A stretch of DNA of 64,000 bases from Strigops habroptila. Lineage: Eukaryota > Chordata > Aves > Psittaciformes > Psittacidae. The stretch spans positions 26,909,685-26,973,684 of the forward strand of contig NC_044301.2 in the NCBI RefSeq assembly GCF_004027225.2, given 5' to 3'. A model generated the notes under the pieces. It was not told the DNA's origin. It did no database searches and worked only from the letters and a program-made list of their open reading frames with translations. This document shows, one piece after another, positions 48,258 to 58,190 of the stretch. The position numbers were made by a program, and so were the translations under genes. How positions within the stretch are numbered: the stretch's first letter is position 1; each line of letters starts with the position of its first letter.

Positions 48258-49238
48258 TGTGGAATAATGGGGGAAATTAGTGACCACCCCCACACATCCC
48301 CCCCAAATCCTCAGTTATGTTACTATTAAGGAAATTAATTATTTACTTCCAGGATGGAATGTAGTTAACATGCACAGAATCAATCCCATGATAGTTCCCC
48401 AGGCAACCCTGCGACCTTGGCATATGCTGAGATAAACTGAATGGAGGGTGGGGCAGAGTGAAGGCACCACGGCTAGGCTCTGTTATACTCCCTGCAGGAG
48501 TGGGAACTTGAAGACACCATGTACTGATAAACCACACAGCAGCTGCCAAACAAGGATTGCAAAGTGAGAGAATTTCATACCAATCATTAACAAAATATGT
48601 ATGACTAGAGCCCTTCAAGCTTCATAGGCACACACTCAAGTTCCATAGGTGTTTAGCTACATAGTCAAACTCCATAGGGTTACAGGGAGTTATTAATTTG
48701 AATTAAATCATATAAATACGCGAAATTAAGGGGGGGGGAGATGAGAGAAGACTTCATCGTAACTGCTGGGATCAGTCGACAGGCTGAACCTGTCTTGTCC
48801 CCCCATAGGGATGCCTATTGGGTAAGAGCTATACTCTATTTGCATTTAACAATTGATTTTAGCTGTCTTAATTATTTTCACACTTGTTCTCACAGTTAGT
48901 AAATTATATTGTCAACAGCAATCTTCGGACCTTAAGCTGTCATAAAATTATATAATAAAATTTCTCAGCTTAGATCTATTTTGTGTGAGTTTCTGGAGAC
49001 TTAAAAGAGACTTAAAATTTACTTAAAATTAACTTAAAATTTTTAACTTGATGGGTGAATCTGTTGCCGTGTACCCTGAATAGGACGGTCAAATCACCCT
49101 CCAATATAGTGTGCTGTCCAGTGGAGCGCCTGCAGAGGGCTCTGACAGGCTAATTGGGCTCAAGGGTCTCACCTATCCTGGGATGTTAACAGACCAGTCA
49201 AACTTATGAGTGAGGGGGGTGAAATTTTCCCCCTTACA
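48258..49238 (+). repeat. LTR family B, sense copy (3' LTR)
   Basis: From tgtggaataatgg to cccttaca, with a TATA-like tataaata near 48711 and an AATAAA near 48954. Matches the inverted copy at 22405-23493. It ends about 45 bp before the interferon promoter sites. Confidence 0.75.
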
Positions 49239-49281
49239 GGGGGTAAAGACCTCCTTAACATGACAACAACAAAAGCCCTCA

Positions 49282-49369
49282 GGAGAAAGTAAATGGAAAA
49301 CAAAACTGAAAATGCAAATAGAAAGTCTGTCTAGAGGATGATGAAAGGAAAGCTGCAGCACCACATAAA
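49282..49369 (+). promoter_or_regulatory. Interferon-type promoter (IRF sites, octamer, TATA-like)
   Basis: Repeated GAAA-type IRF half sites (gagaaagtaaatggaaaac, aaactgaaaatg) at 49282-49324, a perfect octamer ATGCAAAT at 49312-49319, a further gaaaggaaag at 49343, and a TATA-like cataaag at 49363-49369. This is the layout of virus-inducible type I interferon promoters. Confidence 0.7.
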
Positions 49370-49461
49370 GCTGCCACCCAGCAGCACCCCAAACACAACG
49401 CCCACCCACACCACCACCAAGCCTGACCAGGCTCCTGCCCAGCACCACTCACAGCCCCACC

Positions 49462-50339
49462 ATGGCTGCACCCACAACCCCACAGCCTCGCCTGCAGCAC
49501 AGCATCCCCCTGCGCTCCTGCTCCTGACAGCTCTCACCATGGCCCTCACCTGCCACCACCTGCGTCCCTGTGATGCCATCTTCTCCTGGAATAGCCTCCA
49601 GCTCTTCCAAGTCATAGCTCCCAGCCTGCCACAGCTCTGCTGCCACCAGCAGGCACCCTTCCCCTTCCCTGACACCCTCCTCCACACCAACCACCCACAG
49701 CAAGCCACTGCTGCCACCACCCTCCACATCCTCCAGCACCTCTTCACCACCCTCAGGAGCCACAGCACCCCCCACCACTGGAATGCCCAGGCACGGCACC
49801 ACCTCATCAACGACCTCCAATGTTACATCCACCGCCTGGAGCAATGCATGCCAGCCAATGGCATGCTCTTCAAAGGCCAAAGGCTCCACAACCTACTGCT
49901 CAGGATCAACAAACACTTTGGGCGCACTCAGCACTTCCTCTGTGCCCACCACCACAGGCCCTGCACCTGGGATCACGTCTGCCTCAAAGCTCACATCTGC
50001 TTCCAATGCGTGGACACGCTCGCACAACAGATGAAGAGCCAAGCTGTTCCTGCCCTCCACCAAACCCACCCACACCAAATGGCCATCCCCAGCCAATGCT
50101 GGCAGCCAGATGAAGTGGAGGCAGCAGCAGCCTGGGCTAGGATTGCTCAGCATGGCTCACACTTTTTCCAGCCAGGAGCCTGTGCTGAGAGGGAAACGAG
50201 CATGACCATAACAAGGCCAGGGCTAGGCTGTGGCACAGTCCACACACGTGCACCACAGCCCATGCACCATGACCACACCTTCCCTGGAAAGGAAAGAGGA
50301 CATGAATGTGCAGCACAGCAATTGACAGCCATAAGGTGA
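49462..50339 (+). CDS. IFNB: Type I interferon-like gene (IFN-beta type), possibly disrupted
   Basis: Intronless. The open frame holds a hydrophobic signal-like run (PPALLLLTALTMALT), then a mature start CHHLRPCDAIFSWNSLQL at 49551. Further landmarks are FPFPDTLL, TLHILQHLF, YIHRLEQC, INKHF and CTWDHVCLKA, ending near MKSQA (50031-50045). That is about 165 residues, the usual size of a mature type I interferon. These motifs match avian IFN-beta better than IFN-alpha as I remember them. Secreted antiviral cytokine signalling through IFNAR. Oddities: the best start (ccaccATGG, 49462) is in another frame, so a one-base loss near 49500 is likely; the frame is open upstream to ATG 49338; and the frame overruns about 98 codons past the expected end. 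Confidence 0.82.
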
Positions 50340-51282
50340 CAGGGAGAGGGTTATTATTTATTATTACCCACAGCGTTATCTAGCCCATCCGGACTGCAGC
50401 CTCCCCTGATCGAGTGCAAGTCCTCACGGACACTGTGGGATTCTCACATCAACAACTATTTATCACAGGAGGGGACCCAACGAGGCCTGCAGAGATTTGG
50501 ACAAGGAACAGCACCCCAGTGCTACCAACCCCACCCAAGAAACAACAGAGTCACAAAAAAAACATAGGAGATGATAGCCAGGACTACTTATTGCTCTCCT
50601 ACAACCACCACAACTGGCCCAGGATGCTCCTGCCTGTGCTCACACACCAGTAGCCACAGGGACCTGCCTCACTACGTAAAGTGCATCAGCCTAGGCCTTC
50701 TTCACCCCAACACATCCCCTAAACACCATCACTCAACATGGTCCAAACCAACCAGCAAAGCATTCCCAATTAAGGAAACTGCCCACTCACCACCAGCTGC
50801 TCCTTCACCCTCCAACCACCACTGCGCAATTTCTCATGATCTCACTGTTGTCCATGCTGAGAGCGTTGGCCAGGAGCCCCGGTGTGGCCAAGTATATGAA
50901 GGTCATAGAACAGCTGCACACCTATGTTTTCCTGACTCTTTCAGACAAACAGTCATGATGAAAATAAAAATATGTAGACTCGACCAAATACACTTTGACA
51001 AAAAACATACTTTGTTATGTCTCTCAGTCACGAGAGGGAATCGACTCAGCTAGGTTCCCATCCATTACACTGTTTCTCCTTCATTCAATAAATAATAGCT
51101 TAGAAAAGACTTCTTATCCCCCATCATGATGAGGTTCGAAGGAAGGAAACGGAAAAAAAGAGACTATAAAAACCTCATCAAAAAATATTCAGCGCTCAAG
51201 AGCTTAGACCCAGAGCTACCTATTCAAATAGCACCTGGACTTAGAGAGCTGCTGAGTTTCAAGAGAAATACATCATTATGTT
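50340..51282 (+). other. Putative interferon 3' region
   Basis: Begins with an A/T-rich ttattatttattatt element at 50350 and has an AATAAA at 50963-50968 and another near 51088. ORFs here (50571-51053) have no known motif. Whether this is all interferon 3' UTR is uncertain. Confidence 0.4.
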
Positions 51283-51827
51283 GGTGTCCTCAACATAAAA
51301 AGGACATGGAGCTGCTGGAGCAAGTCCAGAGGAGGGTCACGAGGATGATAAGAGGGCTGGAGCACCTCCCGTATGAAGACAGGCTGAGAAAGTTGGGGCT
51401 GTTCAGCCTGGAGAAGAGAAGGCTGCGTGGAGACCTCATAGCAGCCTTCCAGTATCTGAAGGGGGTCTATAAGGATGCTGGGGAGGGACTCTTCCTTAGG
51501 GACTGTAGTGGTAGGACAAGGGGGAATGGCTTCAAATTTAAACAGGGGAAGTTCAGGTTAGATATAAGGAAGAAGTTCTTTACAGTGAGGGTGGTGAAGC
51601 ACCGGAATGGGTTGCCCAGGGAGGTTGTGGATACTCCATCCCTGACGGTGTTCAAGGCCAAGATGGACAGAGCCTTGGTGTTCAAGGACAGGTTGGACAG
51701 AGCCTTGGGCCACATAGTTTAGTGCGAGGTGTCCCTGCCCACGGCAGGGGGGTTGGAACTAGATGATCTTAAGGTCTTTTCCAACCCTTACTATTCTAGG
51801 ATTCAATGATTCTATGATTCTATGATG
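51283..51827 (+). mobile_element. CR1 LINE 3' fragment
   Basis: Sense CR1 from cctcaacataaaaaggacatgg to the tail gattctatgattctatgat, with a short internal duplication (ttcaagg...ggacagagccttgg) at about 51650-51712. It abuts, and may have replaced, the 3' end of ERV copy 4. Confidence 0.93.
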
Positions 51828-52141
51828 TCAGGCTCCATCTCTTGTAATAGTCTTTCAGGGCAGGAGGGACGGTGTGTGGTGTTGGATTTTTGCCTGCTGA
51901 TGACACTGCCGAACTCGTCTGGTCACTGCTGAACTCGTCTGGTTTCATGAAAGTTCATTCTTTGTTGGGGTGATGATCAGAGGGAAGTCAGGGTCAGTCG
52001 ATGGTGACCTGAGGACAATTCTGCTGCTACTGAAGGCTTTCTCATGACTTTATTCTCTGCTGATGATCATGACAGCATATACTGTCTTTTCAAAACCCAG
52101 AGTGGTGGAGATGGGCATCTAGCTGATGGGCTATAAAAGTG

Positions 52142-52780
52142 TTATATAGCAGGCAACAGCATATAATTGAGTTCATTGGCTCTTTTCCCCAAAATTAAAT
52201 CCCCTTGAGGTACACATCGGACTTCCCCATCTTCCCGCATTACCCACGAAGTACATCCAGGTCTCTGAGCAAAAGCAATCCCACAAGTGGGTTTGTCTTT
52301 ACCTGAAGCAGGAATAACCCAGACTGTCTTCCCCAACAAATTCTTTATGTGCAACACAGGAACTTTATCCCCCTCTACAGGACGCAAAAGTTCTGATTGG
52401 GCTGGGCCAGCCCTGTTGGCAGATCCCCTAGTGTTGACCAACCAGGTGGCTTTTGGTAAATGTGTATCCCAGTGTTTGAAAGTCCCACCACCCATTGCTC
52501 TCAGTGTAGTTTTTAAGAGCCCACTGTACCATTCAATTTTCCCAGAGGCTGGTGCATGATAGGGGATGTGATATACCATGCTCTTTGGCCCAACTGTCTA
52601 TAAAATTGTTCCAGAAATGAGTCCCGTTGTCTGAATCAATTCCTTCTGGGCTGCCATGTGGCCAACAGAACTGTTTCTCAAGGCCCAGGATAGTGTTCCA
52701 GGCAGTGGCGTGGGGCACAGTGTAGGTTTCCAGCCATCCGGTGGTTGCATCTCTTCCTTGATGGCTTGAGGTGTCATGGG
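52142..52780 (-). pseudogene. ERV integrase remnant (copy 4)
   Basis: Frames 52142-52579 and 52533-52973 carry DSDNGTHF-type and SGKIEWYSGLLK motifs and the C-terminal part seen in copy 3 (KVPVLHIKNLLG...). The N-terminal integrase region is deleted (a GRDATTGWLE junction near 52750). Confidence 0.82.
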
Positions 52781-53590
52781 CCCACAGGGCTAAAAATAAT
52801 TCACCCTTATGTTGACAACCTAAGTCCATCTGAGCCACTTCAATCTTAGCAGCTTGAGCCACTTGTTGGTTGTTCTGGTGTTCCTCAGTGGCCCGACTCT
52901 TGGGTACATGAGCATCTACGTGGTGTACCTTCACCACCAGGTTCTGCACCCGAGCAGCGATATCTTGCCACAATGCAGCAGCCCAGATGGGTTTACCTCT
53001 GTGTTGCCAGTTGCTCTGCTTCCATTACTGCAACCACCCCCACAGGGCATTTGCCACCATCCATGAGTCAGTATAAAGATAAAGGACTGGCCATTTTTCT
53101 CGTTCAGCAATGTCCAAGGCCAGCTGGATGGCTTTCACCTCTGCAAGCTGACTCTATTCACCCTCTCCTTCAGCAGTTTCTGAAACTTGTCCCAGGGGAC
53201 TCCACACAGCTGCCTTCCATCTCCGATGCTTTCCCACAATAGGGCAGGACCCATCAGTAAACAAGGCATATTGCTTTTCACTCTCTGACAGTTCATTATA
53301 TGGTGGGGTCTCTTCAGCACGCATCGCCTCCTCTTCTGGTGACATCCCAAAATCTTTGCCCTCTGGCCAGTCCATGATGACTTCTAGAATTCCTGGATGA
53401 CTGGGATTTCTTATTCGAGCTCATTGTGTGATTACTGCGGCCCACTTACTCCATGTAGCATCGGTTGCATGATGTGTAGAGGAGACCCTGCCTTTGAACA
53501 TCCAGCCCAGCACGGGCAACCGGGGTGCCAGGAGGAGCTGTGCATCAGTGCCAATCTCTTCTGAAGCAGCTCGAACCCTCGAATCCCAAC
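52780..53590 (-). pseudogene. ERV RNase H remnant (copy 4)
   Basis: ALFTDGSC (near 53250), YTDSW-type and VDAHVP motifs on the minus strand, with stops between. It continues upstream into the pol connection and then joins protease. Confidence 0.8.
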
Positions 53591-53960
53591 TACCCTTGCC
53601 TGGTGTTGACCAGGCAATGTAGACATCTGCTTAATTTCCTCCATCTCCAAGGCAGCGATACCAAAAGCCCATCTATACCCTTTTGGGTCTTTGAAGTACC
53701 CTCTCCTGAGATAATCTATGCCAAGGATGGATGGAGTGTCTGGACCAGTCATGATAGGCTGCTTTTGCCACTCCTTCCCAGTCAGGCTGATTTCATCCTC
53801 CAGTACAGTCAACTCTTGGGATCCTCCTCTCACTCCAGAAATATAAATGGGTTTCACCCCTTGATACCTTGATGGCATCACAGTACACTGTGCACCAGTG
53901 TCTACTAGAGCCTTATACTCCTGTGGGACTGATATGCCAGGCTATCTAGTCCATACAGTC
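53590..53960 (-). pseudogene. ERV protease remnant (copy 4)
   Basis: The active-site Asp-Thr-Gly is intact (53894-53902) in ALVDTGAQCT, followed by ILGIDYLRRGYFKDPKGYRW. Downstream it reads through the RT deletion, so the ORF 53432-53881 is chimeric. Confidence 0.82.
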
Positions 53961-55140
53961 CAGTAAACCCAATTGTCCCTCTCCTCCACCTGGCCGAAGG
54001 CAGGGCCTCTCTAATAGCGATCATAAGATTCTCCATTTACTTCTTGTACAAAGGGATTAGAATTCCTTATCACAGGAACTGGAGTAAAATCAGCTCTTCC
54101 ACTCCATCTGGGAAACTTCTCACCAGAGACTGGAGCAGCAGCTTTCTTGTGAGGATCATCACTGACTGTTGTTTTCCTTTTCAATTCATGCACCCGTTCC
54201 TCCAGGACTGAGGTAGGTTTTCCATCCCACTTTCTCATGTCTTCTCCATGATCCCGCAGGTAAAACCACCGGGTGCTCCTGGTGTGTACCTCCTACATCT
54301 TCCCTCTTGAGCAATAGGGCACCTTCTCTTAACAGCTGAGATGCAGGTCTGTACACATGGGGAGCTGGATAGATCATCTCTCAACTGCTTGAACTCCTGG
54401 GACAGGGTTTTTCCACAGATGAAATGACGAAAGGGACGAGATGATTGTCTTCAAACTCCTGGAGCTGATGACTCACTTCATCCACTGTTGGTGCCACTGC
54501 ATCCCTCCAGGTCCCTGTTTCCAGAGTTGGCATATGATGATGGCGAACTCCGTGTAAATTTCCCCCACAGGGGTCGTGTACATTCAACTTCATCTGGATC
54601 TAAAAGGTGTATCCCCAGCCTCCGACTTACCATAGATCATCTCTAGAATGGCTTATTCCCCCAGGTACTGAAGGCCTTTTTCTATGGTGGTCCACTTGCC
54701 TGGGCGGCATATAACATCATCCTTGTAGAGATTCCTTTCCTTCACAGCTGCCGAGAGCCACCTCCAGAGGCTGAGGACTCATTTCTCTTTCGCAATCACT
54801 TTGTCAATTCCCCCTTTCCTATCAAGTGATCCCAGCTGCTTGGCTTCCCTACCTTCTAATTGCTGACTGTCAGCCCCATTGTCCCAGCATTGGAGCACCC
54901 AGGTGATGATGTGCTCATTTGGAAGACGGCTCAAATCTTTTTGCATATTCCACAGCTCAATCAAGGACAGGGATCGAGAAGTTACCTCTTGTTCTTCCTC
55001 TGATTCCTGTATTAATTCCTCTCATTCAGATGTCACCCCCTCTAGTTTGTACATTGAGTCTTCTTCCTTCACTACATGAGTTGCTTTTTGTGCTTTTCCT
55101 GCTTTTCGTTTGCTTTTCCTCTTGCTTATAGAGGCAACTG
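53961..55140 (-). pseudogene. ERV gag-like segment (copy 4)
   Basis: Contains the HIITWVLQCWDNGAD segment (54779-54964) and a matching region to copies 1 and 2 up to the protease. Broken by several stops. A Lys/Arg-rich patch lies near 55080-55130. Confidence 0.7.
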
Positions 55141-55592
55141 ATATTGGTATGGATCAGTCCTTTGGTTTAGCTGCAGTGTCTGTCACTGGGGTTGTAGTGG
55201 TTGCCATGTCTGTTGTTGGAGCTGGAGTAGCTGCTGTGCTTGTTGCTTGGGATGGAGTAGCTGCGTTGTCTGTTGCTTTGCCATCAGACCCAGAGACATC
55301 CTTTTCTTGCTCCTTACAGAACAAGGCTCTGTAGGCATGGGCCAAGCCCCAGCACATTGCAGTTCTTTGTCCCTCTCTGGTATTGCCAGGACGACAGCAC
55401 ACCTTGTCTAAGTGTTCTGCTAATTTTTCTGGATTTCATACTTGTTCAGGGGTGAAGTTCCAAAGCACTGGAGGGGCCCACTGGCCTAGGTCCTTGCCCG
55501 TATGATACCACACACCCTGCCACTCATAACTGTCCAGCCTTGGGAAAGATCTCTTGGTGGTATTCTTAGATAGTTGCTAATCTTAGACAAGA
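55140..55592 (-). pseudogene. ERV Thr-rich and unassigned part (copy 4)
   Basis: A short Thr-rich run (TTDMATTTTPVTDTAA) at 55140-55330, shorter than in copies 2 and 3, preceded by about 260 bp (MCCRPGNTREGQR... side) not seen in the other copies. Confidence 0.6.
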
Positions 55593-55649
55593 CCCGAACC
55601 TGACCCTGCTTAGCTTCTGAGATCGGACAAGATCAGGCGTTCTCAGGGT
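55593..55649 (-). other. 5S rRNA-like fragment inside ERV copy 4
   Basis: The minus strand reads ACCCTGAGAACGCCTGATC, then TTGTCCGATCTCAG and AAGCTAAGCAGGGTCAGG. This matches about bases 15-75 of vertebrate 5S rRNA with a handful of changes. It follows the stop of the hydrophobic ORF. Too short to be a functional gene; the 3' part of 5S is absent. Confidence 0.75.
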
Positions 55650-56100
55650 AAAACACATGCAGCATATTCAGCAACATGCTGGTTGCCAGCAAAAGGAGCA
55701 GGCTGGTTTCAAGGGCATCGAAAGGATATTCAAAATCTTTATAATTCCCCAAATCTACTGTAAATAGCCTGGTGGAGGAGCTGAGGGTGTGAGGGGATGT
55801 CTCCTTCATAGGTTGACCCTCTGAGGAGGTAAAAAAAGAGGTGTAGTTGTTAACAATTCCCATTACATGCCTCCCAAAGTATAGAGGTGATGACCACAAT
55901 GAGAACGCATACAAGATCAGTTTTATGATCAATAATTCTCTGATAATGGCTTGCAATACAATAAAGTACAACGAAACAAGAACCTTAGCCCAGGCCCCCC
56001 AGCCGATAAACACTAAAACAGCAAAAACTGCCTGCAAGTAAGGTATGACATGCTGAAACTCTGAGACCAAGCACAACTCCGAGAGCAAATAAATCAACAT
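55633..56100 (-). pseudogene. ERV hydrophobic 5' ORF (copy 4, most complete)
   Basis: 155 codons, open from ATG 56100. Hydrophobic stretches at about residues 19-40 (VIPYLQAVFAVLVFIGWGAW), 42-60, 60-80 (LLIIKLILYAFSLWSSPLY) and 130-147 (LETSLLLLLATSMLLNML), so perhaps four membrane spans. Copies 2 and 3 encode the same protein. The last codons run into the 5S-like scrap. Function unknown; it sits where gag matrix would be. Confidence 0.65.
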
Positions 56101-56195
56101 TGTGATGAGTGACTATTAATCTGAAACAATGAAGGCTTATCACAAATACGTTTAGACACACTCTGGTCAGATCTGTCGTTATCTCAACCCTTCGT

Positions 56196-56213
56196 GCCCC
56201 ACCTTGGGTGCCA
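56196..56213 (-). other. Retroviral primer binding site (copy 4)
   Basis: The minus strand reads TGGCACCCAAGGTGGGGC, two bases different from the tRNA-Lys(1,2) site and one from copy 2. Confidence 0.75.
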
Positions 56214-56221
56214 CAAAGGAC

Positions 56222-56816
56222 TGTTGTGGTTTAAGCCCAGCCCCAGAACAATGTAGCCACTCGCTCGCTCCCCCTCCTTCTTCCCCCCCACTCCCAACGG
56301 GATGGGGAGGAGAATCAAAAGAATGTAAATCCCATGGGTTGAGATAAGAACAGTCCAATAACTGAAGTATAATACAATACTACTACTACAACTACTAACA
56401 ATAATAATGATAAGGGAAATAACAAGGGGAGAGAATATAAAACTAAAAAGGGAAGTGAAAACAACCCCAATAAACACAAGTGATGCACAATACAATTGCT
56501 CACCACTCGCCGACCAATACCCATCACGACACGAGCAGCAATCTGCACCTTCTGGGTAACTCCCCCCAGTTTATATACTGGGCATGATGTGCTGTGGCAT
56601 GGAATACCCCTTTGGCTAGTTTGGGTCAGGTATTCTGTCTCTGCTCTGTCCCAGCAGAGCATGAGACTGAAAAGTCCTCGATTGGGGTAAGCATTACTTA
56701 GCAACAACTAAACCACTGGTGTGTTATGAGCATTGTTCTCAGAGTAAAGCTGAAACACAGCACTGCACCAGCTACTAAGAAGGAGAAAAATAACTACTAC
56801 AGCTGAATCTAGGACA
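56222..56816 (-). repeat. ERV family A 5' LTR (copy 4)
   Basis: The minus strand runs from TGTCCTAGATTCAG (56816) to AACCACAACA (56222). TATA box at 56570-56577. Confidence 0.92.
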
Positions 56817-56881
56817 CTGGGAAAGGAGAAACCACAAAAACAGACCAGCAGCAAAACTGCCCCATGTGTCACTACCCCAAC

Positions 56882-57390
56882 ACTTTCACATCCTCCACTG
56901 AACCACTACAGCCAACCTCCCCCCAATGCACCATCGCCCTCTCCAAGCACGGCCACCCCATCACCACACTTCCCCGAGACCACCACAACCACCAGCCAAA
57001 TTGAAAACCACAGTCGGAAACTCACTGAAATAAGAAAACAAGAAAGGGAAAGCCATGGCACCACATAAAGCCAGCCACCTGGCAGCCATGTCTGCCTAGC
57101 ATCTTGTGTCTGCTTCCAATGCCTCCACAACCTTGCCTGCATTATGTGCAATTAGCCCAGCCACCCTGACCAATCTGTGTGGCCCCACCCATGCTGCCAC
57201 CATCACTTTTAGACCACCACACCATCCCCACCTCCATCCTTCTACCTTCCCTGACGACAACATCCCCTGCAAGAACAGCCATGGACTTTGAGCCTCCACT
57301 GACCACTTGTCTATTTATATAACTTATTCTATTTAATTTGACATCGGTTTTTAAATATTTATTCACATATTTATTTGACAAAACAATAAA
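56882..57390 (+). pseudogene. Deleted interferon copy (promoter plus 3' end)
   Basis: The upstream block (ctttcacatcctccactgaacc) and IRF-type sites (ggaaactcactgaaataagaaaac, gaaagggaaag) at 57003-57052 and a cataaag at 57064 match the interferon gene at 49282. The coding part is then almost gone: from about 57105 the frame reads CVCFQCLHNLACIMCN and stops at 57153, matching only the C-terminal HICFQCVDTL region of that gene. A 3' UTR with ATTTA motifs (57311-57377) and AATAAA (57385-57390) follows. Confidence 0.72.
57311..57390 (+). promoter_or_regulatory. AU-rich 3' UTR element and poly(A) signal
   Basis: tatttatataacttattctattt and catatttatttgac, then AATAAA at 57385-57390. AU-rich 3' UTRs of this kind are typical of interferon and cytokine mRNAs. 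Confidence 0.6.
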
Positions 57391-57689
57391 GACCTGTTGC
57401 AAAAAGCTTGCCACTGCCTCTTGTCTCAGAGTCACAGGAATAAGCCTTTGGGGTGGGGGGAAGTGACCTCCACTCAACACCTACTCTAAGCCTTGCTCCA
57501 AACAGGCCTGTGCAGATCCCATGCCCCACAGCCCTATCCACTCTTCTCTTTGGCACCTCCCCAAATATGAGCTTTCCTCAACTTCTTCAAAAACCTCTAC
57601 CAGGGTTTATCCATTGTTTATCAGAATCATCTCTTCAGCCCGTATGTCCTCAACATTTTCCACCTTCCATCCCCGTTTAGACTGACTGA
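57391..57689. other. Interval after the deleted interferon copy
   Basis: No feature recognised. Confidence 0.45.
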
Positions 57690-58190
57690 TGTTCGGCTCT
57701 GGAGTCCTCAGTACAAGACATGGGCCTGTTGGAGTGGGTCCAGAGGAGGGCCACAAAAATGATCAGAGGGATGGAACACCTCTCCTATGAGGAAAGGATG
57801 AGAGAGTTGGAGAAGGAAAGGCTTCAGGGATACCTTATTACAGCCTTTCAAGACAAAGCAGTCCTATTAGGACCTGTAGCGATAGGATAAGGGGCAATGG
57901 TTTTAAACTAAAAGGTGGAAGGTGTCCCTGCCTGTGGCAGTGGGGTTGGAACTAGATGAGCTTTAAGGTCCCTTCCAATCCAAGCTATTCTGTGTGATTC
58001 TATGAAACACTGGAACAAGTTGCCCAGAGAGGTGGTAGATGCCCCATTCCTGGAAGTGTTCAAAGTCAAGTTGGATGGGGCTCTAAGCAACCTGATCTAG
58101 TTGAAGATGTCCCTGTTCATTGCTGGGAGGCTGGACTAGATGACATTTAAAGGTCCCTTACAACCCAAACCATTCTATGATTATATGAAG
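57690..58190 (+). mobile_element. CR1 LINE with duplicated 3' tail
   Basis: Sense CR1 in which a complete 3' tail (about 57917-58002, ending gtgattctatg) is followed by more CR1 body (aaacactggaacaagttgcc) and a second tail ending at about 58190. Confidence 0.88.

Larger units (their letters stand above)
51828..56816 (-). mobile_element. ERV family A, copy 4 (minus strand, lacks 3' LTR)
   Basis: Reading right to left: 5' LTR (56816-56222), primer site, hydrophobic ORF, 5S-like scrap, Thr-rich piece, gag-like part, protease, RNase H, integrase and a short tail ending at the CR1 at 51827. RT is missing: protease joins directly to the RNase H side near 53590. Many stops and frame changes. Confidence 0.92.

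Noticed and set aside
49331..49889. Long minus-strand ORFs (49331-49810, 49449-49889) opposite the interferon frame
   Set aside because: Shadows of the C-rich interferon coding strand; no known motif of their own.
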